A DNA stretch of 64,000 bases from Brachypodius melanocephalos (Eukaryota; Chordata; Aves; Passeriformes; Pycnonotidae). A program made the position numbers and the translations under genes. Where the stretch lies: contig VZSR01000520.1 in the NCBI GenBank assembly GCA_013398615.1, positions 35,186,055-35,250,054 of the forward strand. The letters run 5' to 3'. The notes under the pieces are model-generated. The model saw only the letters and a list, made by a program, of their open reading frames with translations. It ran no database searches and was not told the origin of the DNA. Shown here one piece after another: positions 48,501 through 63,500 of the stretch (position 1 is the first letter of the stretch; each line of letters opens with the position of its first letter).

Positions 48501-51500
48501 GTCTTCGTAACATCTCTATGGTTTTGTATCTCCAGCTTGTTGAGTCACCAGTCTTCTGGTCTGTCAGCACCTCCTCCTGGTTTTGTGTCATCTGCATACA
48601 CTGAGAGTGCACTCTGTCCCATACCCACTTTAATGAAAACTTTATTGCCCCCAGTAAGGTAAACCATGAGGTGAACCACCTGTGGCTGGCTTCCTTGCCA
48701 CTAATCACAACCCTTTAGGCTCAATAGCTCACTCAGTTTTCAGTTCACATCACTTTCCATTTGTCCAGCTTGTACTTCATCAGTTTATCTATGGGGATAT
48801 GATGGGAGACAATGTCAACAGCCTTGGAAAAATAAGTTAAACAACTTCTACCATCTCAGCCAGTCAACATGTTGTCAAGTTGGCTGCTCAGGATTGATTT
48901 CCCCTTCACAAATCCAGGCTGGCTACTCCCAGGCACGTTTGTGTCCTTCATATGTTTGTAAATGGTTTCTAGGAGGATTTGCTTCAGTCTCAAGACATCA
49001 CAAATATTATGTGGACTTCATTTTATGATGGTAGAAGAAACAAGGAAAAGCAAATGCAGGGGCTAGAGGGAGAAGGCTTAATCCCAGTTCTGTGCTTGAG
49101 AAGTGTTTGAAAAGTGCTTTGCAGTGGGTCTTGCAGTTAGACCAGGTCTGGTACCACTGGCAGCAAGCAGCTGCTGTCACAGAGGAAGGAGATATGAGGA
49201 CAGGAGTGTTGGGGCCCAAGAGCTTCCCTCCCTGCATGAGGATTCCCAGCATTGCTAAGTCAATCTTAAGGGAATCTCCTGCAGGATGAACTCAGAAGCT
49301 GAGTCCTGAAGTTTTATATTTAAATGGTATGTGGATTTTGCTAGCACAGAAGAGGCTGAGCTAAATTGCTTCTAAGTATAGGGCTCTGTTGTGTTCTTCT
49401 ATAGTTAGCACTGTTAATAAAGGAATAGTGCCTTCGTAACACTGGGCTTACTGTGATTATGAAGAAAAGATTCAGCATTTATTTTAATTTGTTTATTAGT
49501 ACAAAAATATGTACATCTGAGCATTTAGCAATAATTCACTATAATTCTGAAGCCTTCAATATTTAAAGAAAATCTACGGTGCAGCTCATTTGGTAGAAAT
49601 AGAAGAAAAATCTTCTGCAGTTGGAAAATTACAGACTATGTAGGTGTTGAAATGCCTCCTGCTTCACATTCTTAATTGGCAGTAAGCCAGATACTAAGAA
49701 TTTCTGGTTTAAAGGGAAATGCTTCCCTTTTCTTTACATTTTGATGGATAAAGGTAGTATTTTGTTTGTATTATTTAGCAGTTAGGGTTTCTTTCATCTT
49801 GATACAAAATTAATAAAATTTCAATTAAGTAGCTTCTGCAAGTTACCTTGGCATTTTTCATTACTACTGGATAACACAAAGATATGCATGCCTTGTCAAA
49901 GGAAAAGGATGTGTTGATGTTTAGTTTTAATTTTAATTCTGGCATCCAGACCCTCTTGCTTTCTGATTCTATTCTAGGAGTTGATCCTCTTGAGTAATTC
50001 TTCTTTTCACCTCATACTTTTTTTCATTGCTGCCTACCATTTCCTTCCCATCCTGCTTTTTTTTCATTTCCTTTTTCAATTGTGGGATACCACTGAGAGA
50101 GACAGAATGAGAAAGGTAAAAGATTTGTAATATAGCCAAGTTTTTACTTCCATTTTTAATCATGTTTGTGTGCATATGATTATACATCTGACTGCTTTCC
50201 CTACAAAAAGGAAATAATGGTAGATTTCTGTTAGAATGTTGTACATTGTGTTGTTTTCATGTATATCTTCTATTTGCCCCCTTCTTATGCTTTATCCTTT
50301 GTACTACTAGGAGGCAAAAGATTCCATGAAAGCACTGCCTTGATCATCTGGTTTGAAAAGATCTTTCAAAACTTCCATATTTTTATGCAAAGATACACTA
50401 AAAACATTCCATGTAGGAAATGATATATAGTAGCTTGATAGGTTGATATTTTTAAATGTGGTCTTCTACCACATATTATTAAAAAAAAGCCTTTCTTTGC
50501 ATGCATGAAAAACCTGGTTAGTGTAGGTTTATTCTTCTTGGTTTTGTTTTGTTTTTTAATGAAAGCCATAAGCTTGTAATCATCATAGTAAGTAATGTAT
50601 TGTATGTTTATGTTTTTATAAGTTCTGGTCAGGATATCCAAGGAACAAGTGTGGTGGCAAATCTTCCAGTCCTTATGCGACAGAATCCTGCAGAAACGCT
50701 TCGTCGGGTTTTACCAAAAATCAGAGTAAGTTTTTTGTATTGAGGTTTGAACGTATCTTTTTCTGCCAGTTTAAGTATTTTAACAAAGAAAATAAGAATC
50801 CCACTTTTATTGCAAACTCAGTCTCTAGGAGGTGTATGTCCAGTAGGTCTTCTCCATTAATTCACTAAACTTATGAAGTGTTGCAGGTATGGTAGTTTTT
50901 TAAATATTGTTACAACAGAGGGGAAAAAAAGCAGAATTAATACTACTTAAGTGTTCCAAAGATTTACCAGTATTTTGACAGCCTTTTGAGAATTTTTTTT
51001 GAGGAATATCCATCATAATGGTTGATTTTGATGTTCTCAACCTCCTTTCATCCAAATATTAAGATCTTCATGGTGGTGTCCATAAGAGACATGTTTGCTT
51101 TTAACTGTCTGTGCAATTTCATGTTCTGCCCTCCACATTTATAGTAAGTCACGGATAGTTGTGATGAATGCATGCTGACCATCTAATGTTAAACAGTAAT
51201 TTTATATAGAGATACGTTTTCATAAAGGTTATTTGGATTGTTTAACCTGGAGAAGAGAAGGCTCTGGGTACACTTTGTTTTGACTTTTCAGTTCTTAAAA
51301 GAGGACTTATAAATAGATGGGGACAAACCTTTTGGCAGTGCCTTTTGAGGTATGACAAGAGGTAATGGGGTTAAAGAAGGATGAATTCAGATAAGATACA
51401 AAGAAGAAATTTTTTAACATGAGAATGGTAAAACACTGGAACAGATTGCTCAGAGAAGTTATGGATGCCCCATCCCTAGAAATGTTCAAGGTCAGACTGG

Positions 51501-54500
51501 ATGGGACTCTGAGCAACCTGGTCTAGTGGAAGGTGTCCCTGCTCATTGCTGTGGGGGTTTTAAAGGTCCCTTCCAACCCAAAGCATTCTATGATTCTGTG
51601 ATTGTGGAGAAGATACCTGTCTCTGAATTTCCTCTCTGTCCCAGATATGGACCCTTGCCCAGAAGAAGTGTACAGGTCCATTTAGGAGCAGCCTTGGCCA
51701 AATAAGAACTAACTAAATCAAAAATGCAGAACTTTAATAATATTAAAGACCCCTAGGACCCCTGCAGAAGAAGAAGGTTAGAGGGCTTTATCAATGTATA
51801 CAAAGTACCTGACAAAGCAAAGACAGAGAAAGGCTCTTTACAGTGGTACCCAGTGACAGACAGAACTGCAACTCTTGTTGCAGTGAACAAAAACAGAAAC
51901 ACAGGATGTTTCTTCTGAACACGAGGAAGCACTTTTTCACTGTGAGGGTGACTGAGCAGTGGCACAAGTTGTTTAGAGATGTTATTGTTTTCCTCCTTGG
52001 AGGTACTCAAAAGCAGTCTGGGCATGTCTTAGTGTAACTGGCCCTGCTTGAGCAGAGGGATTGGATGAATTGCCTTCCAGAAGACCCTTTCAGCCTCAAG
52101 CATCTTGTGAATATCAGACATCACCTCTCAACTTCATGTTATCTCCTGAAACATCTGTGAACTTGGGAGACTTCTCTTTCTTAAGAGGAACTGTTCCAAC
52201 TTTTGTCTGATTATTTACATTCACCAAATGGTCAAGAAATAGCTCTCCTCAGGACTAAGGAACTGGTGTACACTGACAGATTGTTTAGAAAACATTAAAG
52301 TGCTTCTTGTTGCATTCTGTGCTATAAGATGCAGGTCAATAGGCATTTTGCTTAAATATGTATGAGTGTAAAAGTGCTTTGAGAAGAATGACTTGGAGTT
52401 GCAAAATAATTGGTAACTCTTCAACTTGCACCAAATATCTGCAGTTAGGACCACATCATTCTGACATATAATGGAGTTTTCTAAACCAACTTACTGACTT
52501 CAAGAAAAGTTGGTTTGGTTGTTTTATGCTTACCATACTGAATCCATTTTTCCCTCTGATTTTCTACTTTGAGAGCAGATTTTTTCCTGAAATTAAGGAG
52601 GAATAGGAAACATTGGGGATTTTCTACCCTTATTTTTCAGGCTGTAGAGAAGTGCTGGTCTTGGCCTGTCTTCAATAAAAAGTCTAGTATGGGAGCACAG
52701 TTCTTGATTCTGGTTTTAAGGTTTTTTATGTAGGGATGAAGAAAATAATTGAAAGTATGATCATTTGCATGAATAGGGCCTGGAGCCTGGAACGTATTTG
52801 TACAGTGGGAGTTAGATCTCAGTGTGATCTTTGATCAGGCTGTACTTAGTTACTTTGTAAAAGTATCTTCTTGTATAATGCTAAAGACATTCAACTGAAA
52901 GCAGTATATGAAGAAAGAAGCATTAGGAATTGAAGCTAGAAATATTTGAAATGAAGCAGACTACTTTAATAATAAATGCAATCAATCTGAGCAAAATGCT
53001 GAGAAAAGTAATGTGGTTTTCATCTTACAGTGTCATTTAAACCCAAACTGGATGCCTTCCTAGATGATAAAATAAATGAAACCTAAGTTAATGGGCTCCA
53101 GACAGAGGTAAAAAAGTAAAATATAGGGAGGTCAGTCTAAATCCAAGTGTTCCTTTCAAGTTTAAGCTTTATAAACTGAAACTTTGTGGAATGTGTATGA
53201 ATTAAGTTCCTTTGCAATGCAATTACAAAGTCAGTTCTTCAATGGTGTTCTGTTACCTAATATTACTTATCTGTAATAGAAGTAAAGGGATGTTGTAGCC
53301 ATGTGTACTGCACTTTTAACTGCAAAACAGTTTTTGACATCATTAACTTGACCTTTTTTTTTTCCTTAACCTTATTTTTATTGGAGGAATCATCCTGACC
53401 ATTAAATGGAAATTTTTACAGTCTGTAAAGGCATAATTGAACTCAGCTGCGATTAGAGTCTTGCAAATGTAATCTGCCATTGCAGGAAAGTAAACTAATT
53501 TAAATTACTGCACTAGGTTCTACTTCCTTAGGTTGGGAGTAGTTTCATTTGTGAAATCAAATTGGCACATGAAAAATTAATTATGTAGCAGTTTCAGAGG
53601 GCTGTTTATTTGAAAGTATTGTCATATAATTGCATAAGGAAACCGGTGTACTTATTTAGCATACTTGCAGACACCCAAAGCAAAATTAATGTTTTTATTA
53701 GAGCTGAGGGTGAAGCAGATGAAAAAAGAAATAAATGCAAGGAACGTTCAGTCTGAATACATTGCAAATTTGTATTGAATTTGGGAAAAATTGATAAACC
53801 TGGTTACTTCTAGAAATATAGAAATGGGCACATGCAAATTGCTTATCATTCTGTGAAATCTAATTAACTTGAAATTGTATCAAAGACACCATATTTAACC
53901 TGAGTGTTTTAGGTATGAGATGAGTGAAATCAACGCATGAATAAATGTGACATACATAAGTACTTATTGAATTAATTGTCAGTAGTTTGGTTATGCTGTT
54001 TAAACAAACATACAGTATATAATTTAGATGTTAATGTAGGAATGAGATTAGGAAGTTTTTTTTAAAAATTCTACCATTAAAATGAAGTCGCATCCTCGTA
54101 TGTGTTCTTCTGCATAGAGAACCCCACTCTGGATTTCTGCATGCACCTCCTCATGAACCTTGGAAGTCATTGAAATGCAGATTTAGGGAAAGCTTAGACA
54201 TTCTTACAAGCATTTCTCTTTGTGCACAAAATGGCACTTTTCAAATGATGTTAATAGTATTTTTCCTGCTTTCCATCTTTGGGCTCTGCAACCGAAAGTG
54301 ATGGAGGGAGATTGCAGATGTCTATCTAAATGATTAATAAACATTTTTCCAAATGCTGTGATTGCAAAGTACTGTGCTGACTCTTCTTGTTGCGTATGCA
54401 TCAAGCTTTATTCAGTGTTTTCTGATTAGTTCCAAACTCATTTTCATAGGTACTTATTTTCCTAATATATCAGCCTCTTCTTGAAAGCTTTTCTTTTCCA

Positions 54501-57500
54501 TAGCTGATTTTATAGTTTAAGAAAAGGTGGGGTGATTTTCATCCTTCCTTATACCTAACATTAATTTTAATACTCATTCTCATTGTATCCTTGAGCTTCT
54601 GCAATCTCCGTTATTTCTCTGTCTTTTAGTCTTACATGAAATTTTCTATCATACCAATGCAATTACTAAAATGATCTGACTATGTCTCTGCTTGCAGCAT
54701 TCTTTCAAGAGAATTCTGATGTTGCAGGACAAAATGTGCATTTAAACTAGAGGTGAATTTTCGTTTTTCTAATTAATGGAATAAACTAGGCTTTCTAATT
54801 TGATGCCTGAGTTTAACTTGTAGACATTAGAATAGTTAAGAACACGCTAATACCCTTAAATTCCATTAAATACGCTTGTCTGAATAAGATAGGGAAAGCT
54901 TTTTTAATTCTGGAGTGAAAATTTGTAGAGTATCCATGTATAGAAAAATACATTACTTTCTAAATAGATAAATTTATATTAAGTAAATTTAAGTTACTCA
55001 GCTTGGGTTGTATGAAAATGGAAAGAGGAGACTCATTCATTTCCAAATGCGGAACTGTATAGTTCTGAGTGTAAACATCAGCAGTGCAGGCAGGTGTGTA
55101 AGCAGTGTAGAAATTTATATTTCAATGTCTCCCGAGGTCCATGAGGAGGCACATCCAGAGAATGTGTTCTCACACATGACTATCCAGAGTTATGTGGATC
55201 AGTGGAGGAGACTATTTGGAAACTTTGTTTGTTGGTAAGTAACCCTGTTTATATTGCATACGAAGTAAATACGTATGGAAAACTGAATTCAGAGAATCAC
55301 AGAATTATTTAGGTTGGAAAAGACCTTTAAATTCATCAAGTCCAACTGTTAACCTGGCACTGCTCCATAATTTTCTGGTCTGCACTGCTGTGTTAGCATC
55401 TACCGTGTGTAGATGGTGCTCTCGGTTCTCTTGGTGATGTTTTTTTGAACAAGTGTAAGCCAGAATCCCAGAAAAGTATGGACAGGTATCCTGATCCCAA
55501 AAATATTCAAAATACAAAATTGGCGGGTGTCCTTATTCTTTCTTGGCTGTGGCTGTAAGCAGTGGTAGAACAAGGACAGAGTCTGTGGAAATAAGAAGAA
55601 GGCGGTTTCCATGGGTATTGAATGTAAATATTTTGTTGGAAAGCAGCACAGTGCTATTTCTTTTTTATTTGCGGGAGCAATGACACAGAGAATCCCTTTA
55701 GAAAGAAACATGGTTGTAAACTGAAACAGGTCTTGAGAGATAAGTTACAGTTCTCCTTGAAATAAGCTAATAATTGTACATTTACATGTACAAATGGTTT
55801 GACAATGTAGAATGAAAACTTCTTGGTTTTTACCAAGTCAAATAGTAATTTCTCAGATGTTGTCTGTAAACTATTTTCTCAGCAAAATTCCTCTGATATG
55901 CAATGCTTAGAGTCATAGAATTGTTAAATTTGGAAAAGCCCTCAGATCATCAAGTCCAATTGTTTACCCAGCACCACCATTTTCACCACGTCCCTGAGTT
56001 CCATATCCACATGCCTTTTGAAAATTTTCCAGGAATGGTGATTCCACCACATCCCTGGCAGGCTGTTCCAGTGCCTGACCACCCTCTCAGTGAGGAAAGC
56101 CGCTCTCCAGCCACTCTGGCCCCAGCCTGTAGCACTGCATGGGGTTTGTGTGACCCAGGTGCAGGACCCAGCGTTTGCCTTTGTTGAACTTCAGACCACT
56201 GGCCTTGGCCTTGATATTAATTAAGATATTAAACAGGACTGGCCCCAACAGTGAGCCCTGGGGATCCTCACTTGTGACTGGCTGCCAAATGGATGCAATT
56301 CCATTCACCAACGCTCAGGACCCAGCCATGTAGCCAGTTTGTAACCGAGTGAAGAGTCCAATCCATAAGCAACCATGCACTCAGGTGCAAAATTAATTTT
56401 TTTTTTATCTGACACAGGCTTATTTTTTATTTTCAGTTAAAAGTCCCACTTATTTTTGATTTTTGGTGAGTGATCTGAGAAAACATGGTTCATATCAAGC
56501 ACTTTAAAAAAGAAACAAAACCACCTATATGAAGTGCTAAGTAGGAAATTCTTAAACTCCTACTGAATTTGGAATCATTTGTGAAATGAATGTGTAGTAA
56601 TTGAATGCTCTAGTAGTAGAATAATGAACTTTTTATTTTCTCATGAAATAGAAAGGCACACTTGGAAAAGTAAACAAATGGAATGTTCACTTAGTTGATA
56701 GATATTTACAATTACCAATACTTACAATGAAGGCTATGTCAAAGATTGCATCCTGCAAGGTCTGTGCATAAATCTGAAATTTAAAATGCCTGGTTTTAAA
56801 TTTAAAAAATGGTAATATTTCATTTTATTTCAACATATTAACTTTGTTTAACTTTTGAATGGATGACTTTAAAGCCAGCCTAATTAATGACATTCTTGTG
56901 TGTCAGAGCTCAGAAGTACTAAATGTTTAGTTAGCTAGATAAATATTCTAGTGTATCTTGTTTTATTCTTAAGACTATATATATGTACTTTTCATTTCCA
57001 TTCTATGTTAGTCAAGGGATGGAATTTAAATTGCCTTCTGCTATTTTAGTATCTCTCAATGAATGAATGAATGAAATACTTCTTTTTAATGGTGTATAAA
57101 CAACAGAAGTGCAATTGTTGGCTGGTCTGTTTCTACCCCTCATTTTGTAAAGTAGAAAAATCTATACATTGCATTGATGAAACTTAAAGTCACAAAAAAT
57201 ATTATCAGTAACTTCTTTTTTCTTAGAAGATTCATGATATATCATGATATATCAAGAAAATTTAATGTCTGCAATAAGTTGCTGTTAAGAGAAAATAATT
57301 TTATAGAAAATTTTGTAGTTTACTCAGGTTGTTGCATATTAATTCTAAAACTGAATGTAAAAATTTGGATGTTCTTTCACTACATTTCTGCCTCACTCTC
57401 TAAATTGTTATAATTTGTAATTATACAGGAGGTTCTGCATGTTGCAGGAGTGGAAATGCAGTTAACAGCTGCTGTTTCTTTTTTGACTGTTCTGCAAGAG

Positions 57501-60500
57501 GAGTCGGTGTCCATTCATACGTACTCCCACTCCTTCCTACACATCATCCTCCAGAACCTGGAACACAGAGATGCAGGTCAGGGCTGTGCAGCTACTCTGA
57601 TGGCTGATGACTTCTACGTGTTTTTGTTTCCCTAGTGACCTTACAATACTGTGTCGACAGCGAGTGCAATCACTGTGACTTTGTATCTAGACTTGCATGA
57701 ATGAAAAGATCTTGGCATGATGACCACTTTCATACTGATATTTAAATGTAATTCTGATTGAAGCAAAAAACCCCTCTCACTTTCTCTGAAGGATTAAATC
57801 CCAAAGTTGTTTCTGAGTCTGGTCTTCTCCTGAAGTACCAATGCTTTGTGGCTGAGAAAATGGAGGGAGGATGGTTGACATTTCTTCTGTGTTGATTATT
57901 TTTTCTTAATTTCTTTGACACTTAATTTTAGAATACAAAGAAAAAAAAAAGCCCGTTGTGTGACTAGAAAGTTTCAGTGCTTCTAAATGAGGGAAATTAG
58001 CTTTATAAAGCAATCAGACTAGTTATGAATTTTATGTAGGAATTGGAAAGGGAAAAGAAATGGGGGCAGACTTTGCCTCTTACCTAGCCTACTTCTTACT
58101 CTGAAGTCTTGAATGTTAATATAGTGGGTTTCAGATACATAGCTCCTTGAAGACATGTATAAAAGGAGCAAATTTTGTAAAACTGGTGTATGTTTTGGTT
58201 TAGTTGTTGTATGTACAATACAAGACATCACATATAACTCATTTCTTTTAAACAGGTGTCAGCAATGCATGGTTAGAAACTCTTCTTGCTGTAATAGAAG
58301 CTTTACCAAAAGAAACTGTCAGACATGAGGTAATACTAATCTCTCATGCTAACAAAAACCAATATTAATTATTGTAAGATTGTATTTCCCTGCAAGTTTT
58401 GTTCACCTCAGCCAGATTTGTGGCAGTTCTATCTGGGAAAATGGAAATTGTGGATTGTGGTTGTGGAACACACTGTAAGACATGAATGGGCAAAAAAGTG
58501 AGACAGAAAGGTCACCTTAAAAAAATAGTGTTCTTCAGCAAATAAAGTCAACACTAACTCACACTCTACTGTAACACTTCTACTGCACTTTGTATTCTCA
58601 ATAACATATTTTCCTGCATCCTGTTTTGGTTTACAAGATAGTATCTCACTCTATGTCTTCATGAAGAAACTACAATTTGTTTACCATTGGACTAAAATTC
58701 CAATATCTGTTAAATGGAACTGAATGCTGGAGATCCATTCCTTAGTGTATTTCAGTAGTTCTTAGTGTACAAAAAACTCTAATGCACTGCAAACACTCTT
58801 AATTTTTCACTGTGTAGCTCAAGAAAGAAGAAGAAAATGTGTCCCTAAGTTATAATGCCAATCTCCTTTAGCCTGCTAATTTATAAACTTTTAAGTATTC
58901 ATATTTTGTTAAGATTAAAAGCTTTGCAACAGACATATTGACTGTGTGTATAATTTAAAACAATATGGAGATTTAAATACAAGATTGCTTTTGTAGCATA
59001 AAAATTTTCATTAAAATAAGAGCAAAATCCATAACTGGATGGTTTAAAAAAACATCTTCTAAAGGATAAAAAATTAGGTTGGAAGAAACACGGAGAAATT
59101 ATTCTAGTCACCTTCAAAATCTAATTGCAATGTAATTTCAAAGATGTCATTTAAACAAAATTGACTATTAATGTGCATAGGTGCCATTATTGTTAGTACT
59201 GATTAATTCAGTGAAAAGGTTAATGATATTTGGGATATGTTTTTCTAGATTTTTTTGAAGAAGGGCAATAGTTTATTTAATGCTCACAATTTTTCTGCTC
59301 ATATTTCTTCTTCTTTTTTTTTTTTTTTCCACCTAGATCCTGAATCCACTTGTTTCCAAAGCACAACTTTCTCAAACACTGCAGTCCCGCTTAGTTAGCT
59401 GTAAAATCATGGGAAAAGTAGCTAACAAATTTGAAGCTCATATGTAAGTAGACAGTCAATATATTTTCATTCCACAGTGTAAACTAGTATTTCTTCATTA
59501 GTGGACAGAAATTACTATGAGAAAAGTAGACTTCATTGCAAAAATGAAATGGTTTTTTTTTCACAGATCCCTTTCATTATTTAAGTAACATGTCCAGACT
59601 TGCTGATGTTCATCATTTTATAGCTTGAGTTTGTATGTTCTTTCACACATTTGAATGGATACCATTTTCATGGCATTCTTCCATATTGTTTATCTTACTA
59701 GAAAATAAGCCACACCGTGGATTTCTTACTTACAGGCACAAAACACAGCTTCACCTCCTTAGAGTTTCTTGTCATAGAAAGAGGAATTCAATTTCTAGCT
59801 TTTTATTATGTAACCAAATGTAGCATGTAGATTAAATTAAAATGTAGATATATCAGGAACTACTGCTGTTTCCTGATATTATCCAGCCCTTGGATTCAGT
59901 GTCTGTGAGTGGGGACAGAGGAGGGTGCAATGATGAACGCAAATCTGAGTCACTCATCTGCCCAAAGCAGCTTGTGTGGCACATTCCTTGGTCAGTTTGC
60001 TCAGGCTTGTGACAGTAGGACCACTTCACTAAATGTGTTTGCTATCAGAGCAATCTGGCACGATATGACTTTGAATTACAGTAGAAATCCACCATGGGCC
60101 ACTGAAAATGCCCAGGAATTGTCTAGCTGAGGAAGTCCACTCTAATAATTTTGATCTGCCCCAAAATGTAAGAATTCAGAAAACAGAAAAGAGGAACAAC
60201 AGGACAATATGACAAGATATTTAGGAATAATATTTCTTTAGGTTATGTTTTTTTCTTCAATAAAAAGGAACTAGAAGCACCCAAAAGGAAAGTATCTAAA
60301 TCTTCATTTGATATTTAGACTGTACTTGGTGGACATTCAAAAATTAATGAAAATAGTAGAGTAGTATTTTTTGAGAATGTTACCAAATCTTGATATTCCA
60401 GGTCTCTAGGACTCTGTCAGAATAGCAGTTGCATTTATTTATTTGATGTTACATTCTCATGGAAGTAAGTGACTTTATGGATTACTTGGAATCTTATGTG

Positions 60501-63500
60501 AAAATACAGTAGTTAATTAGTAGCCATAATAATCACATCTTTCGTTTGAAACTTGAGGCTAAATTTTTCTGCAAGAAGTAAATGAATTTTCACTGGAATG
60601 AATGGAAGCTGTGCAAGCTGGCTTGAAAATTTGCTGATCAGTGTCTGCGTATTATTTGAGTTTTGCAATAAGATATGTATTTTTATAGAGATATTTTATG
60701 AATACTTGTGACAGAACCTTGGGCAGTGAAAGGAAACACAATGGCTGATTCTGCCAAGTTGTAATATGTGTTTTTCCTGAAATAGGAATCAAAATTTTTA
60801 TTTTGTATCTGCCATTGATTCACATGAATACTTGGTCTACTTGCCTGATGGCATTGCAATATTCAAGCTTTTAATCTTAAATTCTTTTTCTCCTTTCTTC
60901 CTAATTATGTCTTGGGTGATACCTGCATATCAAAGATGAGGTATTATAGACATTTAATTGGGATTTGCATTTTCATTTTGATAATTCTTTTATTCCTTCA
61001 GTGGCTGTTCAGAAATTGTACTGAAGATGGTTTTTAAATGAGGACAGCATTCTACCACAGTAGCCTACCTACTATTTTTGTACTCTATAAGAAATAATAG
61101 ATGAAATATGAGCAAATGATAATGACAGTAAATACTCCTTTTCCTGTTTCCTTGTAGCACATATTTGCATCCAGTGTATAGTATTCTTTTCTAATTGCTG
61201 ATTATCAGAAAAATAATTTACTCTGTGTGATAAATTAGTAATATATGGGATAAACAAGTAATATGTGAGTAAAGTTCAGTACTACTCAATAAATTTTATA
61301 TATTTTTGTGCCATATATTAATAAAAGATGTTCACATTTTTAGTATTAAAAGAGAGGTTCTTCCATTGGTAAAATCACTGTGCCAGGATGTGGAATATGA
61401 AGTTAGAACGTGCATGTGTCGGCAGCTGGAACATGTAGCTCGAGGAATAGGGTGAGTGCAATTTGCCTGACTGATCTTAAATGCAATTTATTTCTCTAAA
61501 TGTTAACCTAAAAACGCCTTTTAAAATTGCTGAATTCATACATACTCAGTAGTGAATTTGGAATGTACAGATGTGTTCTAGTAATTGGCTGTTGGCAGTT
61601 GTCTCTTTTCCACTTTTAGATTTTTCTTTCTCTTTTATAGTAAAATTGCTGAACCATAAACCCAGCAATTTTTTTGTAAATAATGACTTCATTTATAGCT
61701 TCTTGAAATTATCTCAATTATCCGTTGGTGGTATTTGGCTTATTTAAAAATTCTGACAAGTATTAGCAGTTTTAGTAATTACTGTGCAGGGTTTTGAGAA
61801 AGGATGCTAAATGGCTTTTGTAAGCAAATTTCAGCTCAATATCAACTTTTGCTCGAATCTTGAAGGCCTTTAATATTCACACACAGAAAATTCCAGAAAA
61901 AGTCTGGAACTTAATATAAGAAAATGTTAATTACACACAAGATCAGTCTCTGCATGAAGAAATATTTTAAAATTTGAGGTCCCTTTACCTGTTACTTTGT
62001 CAGGGAGGAAAAAAGCAATAACTTCCTCTACAGAATTGAAAATTTATCAAGTAACTTTCCTTACCCAGTGCTAGAAAGCAGAGACAGATTAGATCTTATA
62101 CTAGTAAATAACCATATTGGAAAGGAAATTTTCTTAATTCTGTTTAGTGTCTTTAAAATGAACTAAATTTCACTTATTCTACCTGGGAGTTGAAAGTTTA
62201 AAAAAATCATAGGTATTTTGCAGTGCCAGATGACAACATTACTGGTAGTTTACCCTGCCTTACAATAGTGGGTTTGATAGGGCTAAATACTTGGTTATCA
62301 ACTAATGGTCTGCCTTGTGTATTGTTCTTTGATTCTTTCCTCACCTTCTTTTGTTTTTAGCATTAATTTATTCGTATAGACTGTTCTCTCTCTGAAGTTT
62401 TTACTTAAGCCCTTCTCAATGTTTTATATGATTTAATATAATGAGAAATGGTGAACACTAAGTACTTTCAGTGTGGAAACTGTTCCAGTGTTTCATGTTG
62501 AGGATGAATAGGTAGCAGGTAAATAAAAAAAGAACTAAACAGACATGAGAAAATTTTCAGGTAAATACTGAAGGTATAATGTGACAACAATCCAAATGCT
62601 TATTTTTTCTAGTTAGTGTTACTGCCACTAAATGATCTATCATTTTCTTGTAATTTTATTTGAAATTTTGATCATTTGCTTGGAAGAATGCTGTTAACAC
62701 CTCTTGATTTGCTGATAAGTATAATAAACTCTGTGAGGTGCAAAGCACGTTGATGCTGATTATAAACATCTGAAAGGATTATTGTTTATATTGACTTACA
62801 AAAAGGGCAGCTGTTACTGCTTTAGTCTGATTGGAAGGGATATTTTGAGCTTTTTTTTTGCAGCATCCTGGAGTTAAGTATTAGTAGTATGTTAATAGGT
62901 CCGTACATACTACGGCAAAAAAAGGACAAGCAGAACCCTTTCTTTGCTATTTTAAACCAATACCAAAAGCCAGTGTTTAGACTAGTTGGGAAAATAACAT
63001 TTTCTCTGAGCAGTAGATGTTCTCTCTAAAGAAGACCCATCTTTGATGTATAAAATTTCCAGACACATCAATCCAACATGGCTCATACTTATTAAGTTTG
63101 GCTTTGGACCATCATATTGAGCATATTTGATCATAAGAATTTTCTTAGTGATACAGTGAAATAGCTGGAGTACTTTGATTTTTTTTTTTCAGACTACATT
63201 TTCGCTAATTTATTTTGAGCTAATTTGAATGCTTTTTTAATGATAAAGTTTTGCGTTTAAAATTTGCATGTTTCTTTGGTTGGCAAAGAAGAGAAGTCCT
63301 GAGATTGACTGAAGGTTTTTATTTAACTTCAATTTCCTTAGAACTTTGTCAGTTTTTTTCCTTCCTGACTCGCCAAGAAATATCTAAATGAGTATTTCAA
63401 GGACGAATTCTGTTTTGCAGTGGCAGTGTTGTTTCATTGGAAGTTTTCTTTTGACTGCTTGCTTCACGTTGCAGGACAGAACTAACAAAAACCATGGTGC

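Larger units (their letters stand above)
28093..50622 (+). other. PPP4R4: PPP4R4 intron 2 (22.5 kb)
   Basis: A very long AT-rich intron. It holds several minus-strand CR1 fragments, one solo LTR, simple repeats and local duplications (separate entries). Open frames of up to 166 codons (29624-30124) have no recognisable content. No extra coding exon was recognised. Confidence 0.85.
50726..57428 (+). other. PPP4R4: PPP4R4 intron 3 (6.7 kb)
   Basis: GT-AG, AT-rich. It carries four CR1 fragments and one possible older LINE tail (separate entries). No coding exon recognised inside. Confidence 0.85.

Noticed and set aside
48065..48708. A 142-codon minus-strand frame and overlapping plus-strand frames
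   Set aside because: Part of a decayed CR1, interrupted relative to the element; not a gene.
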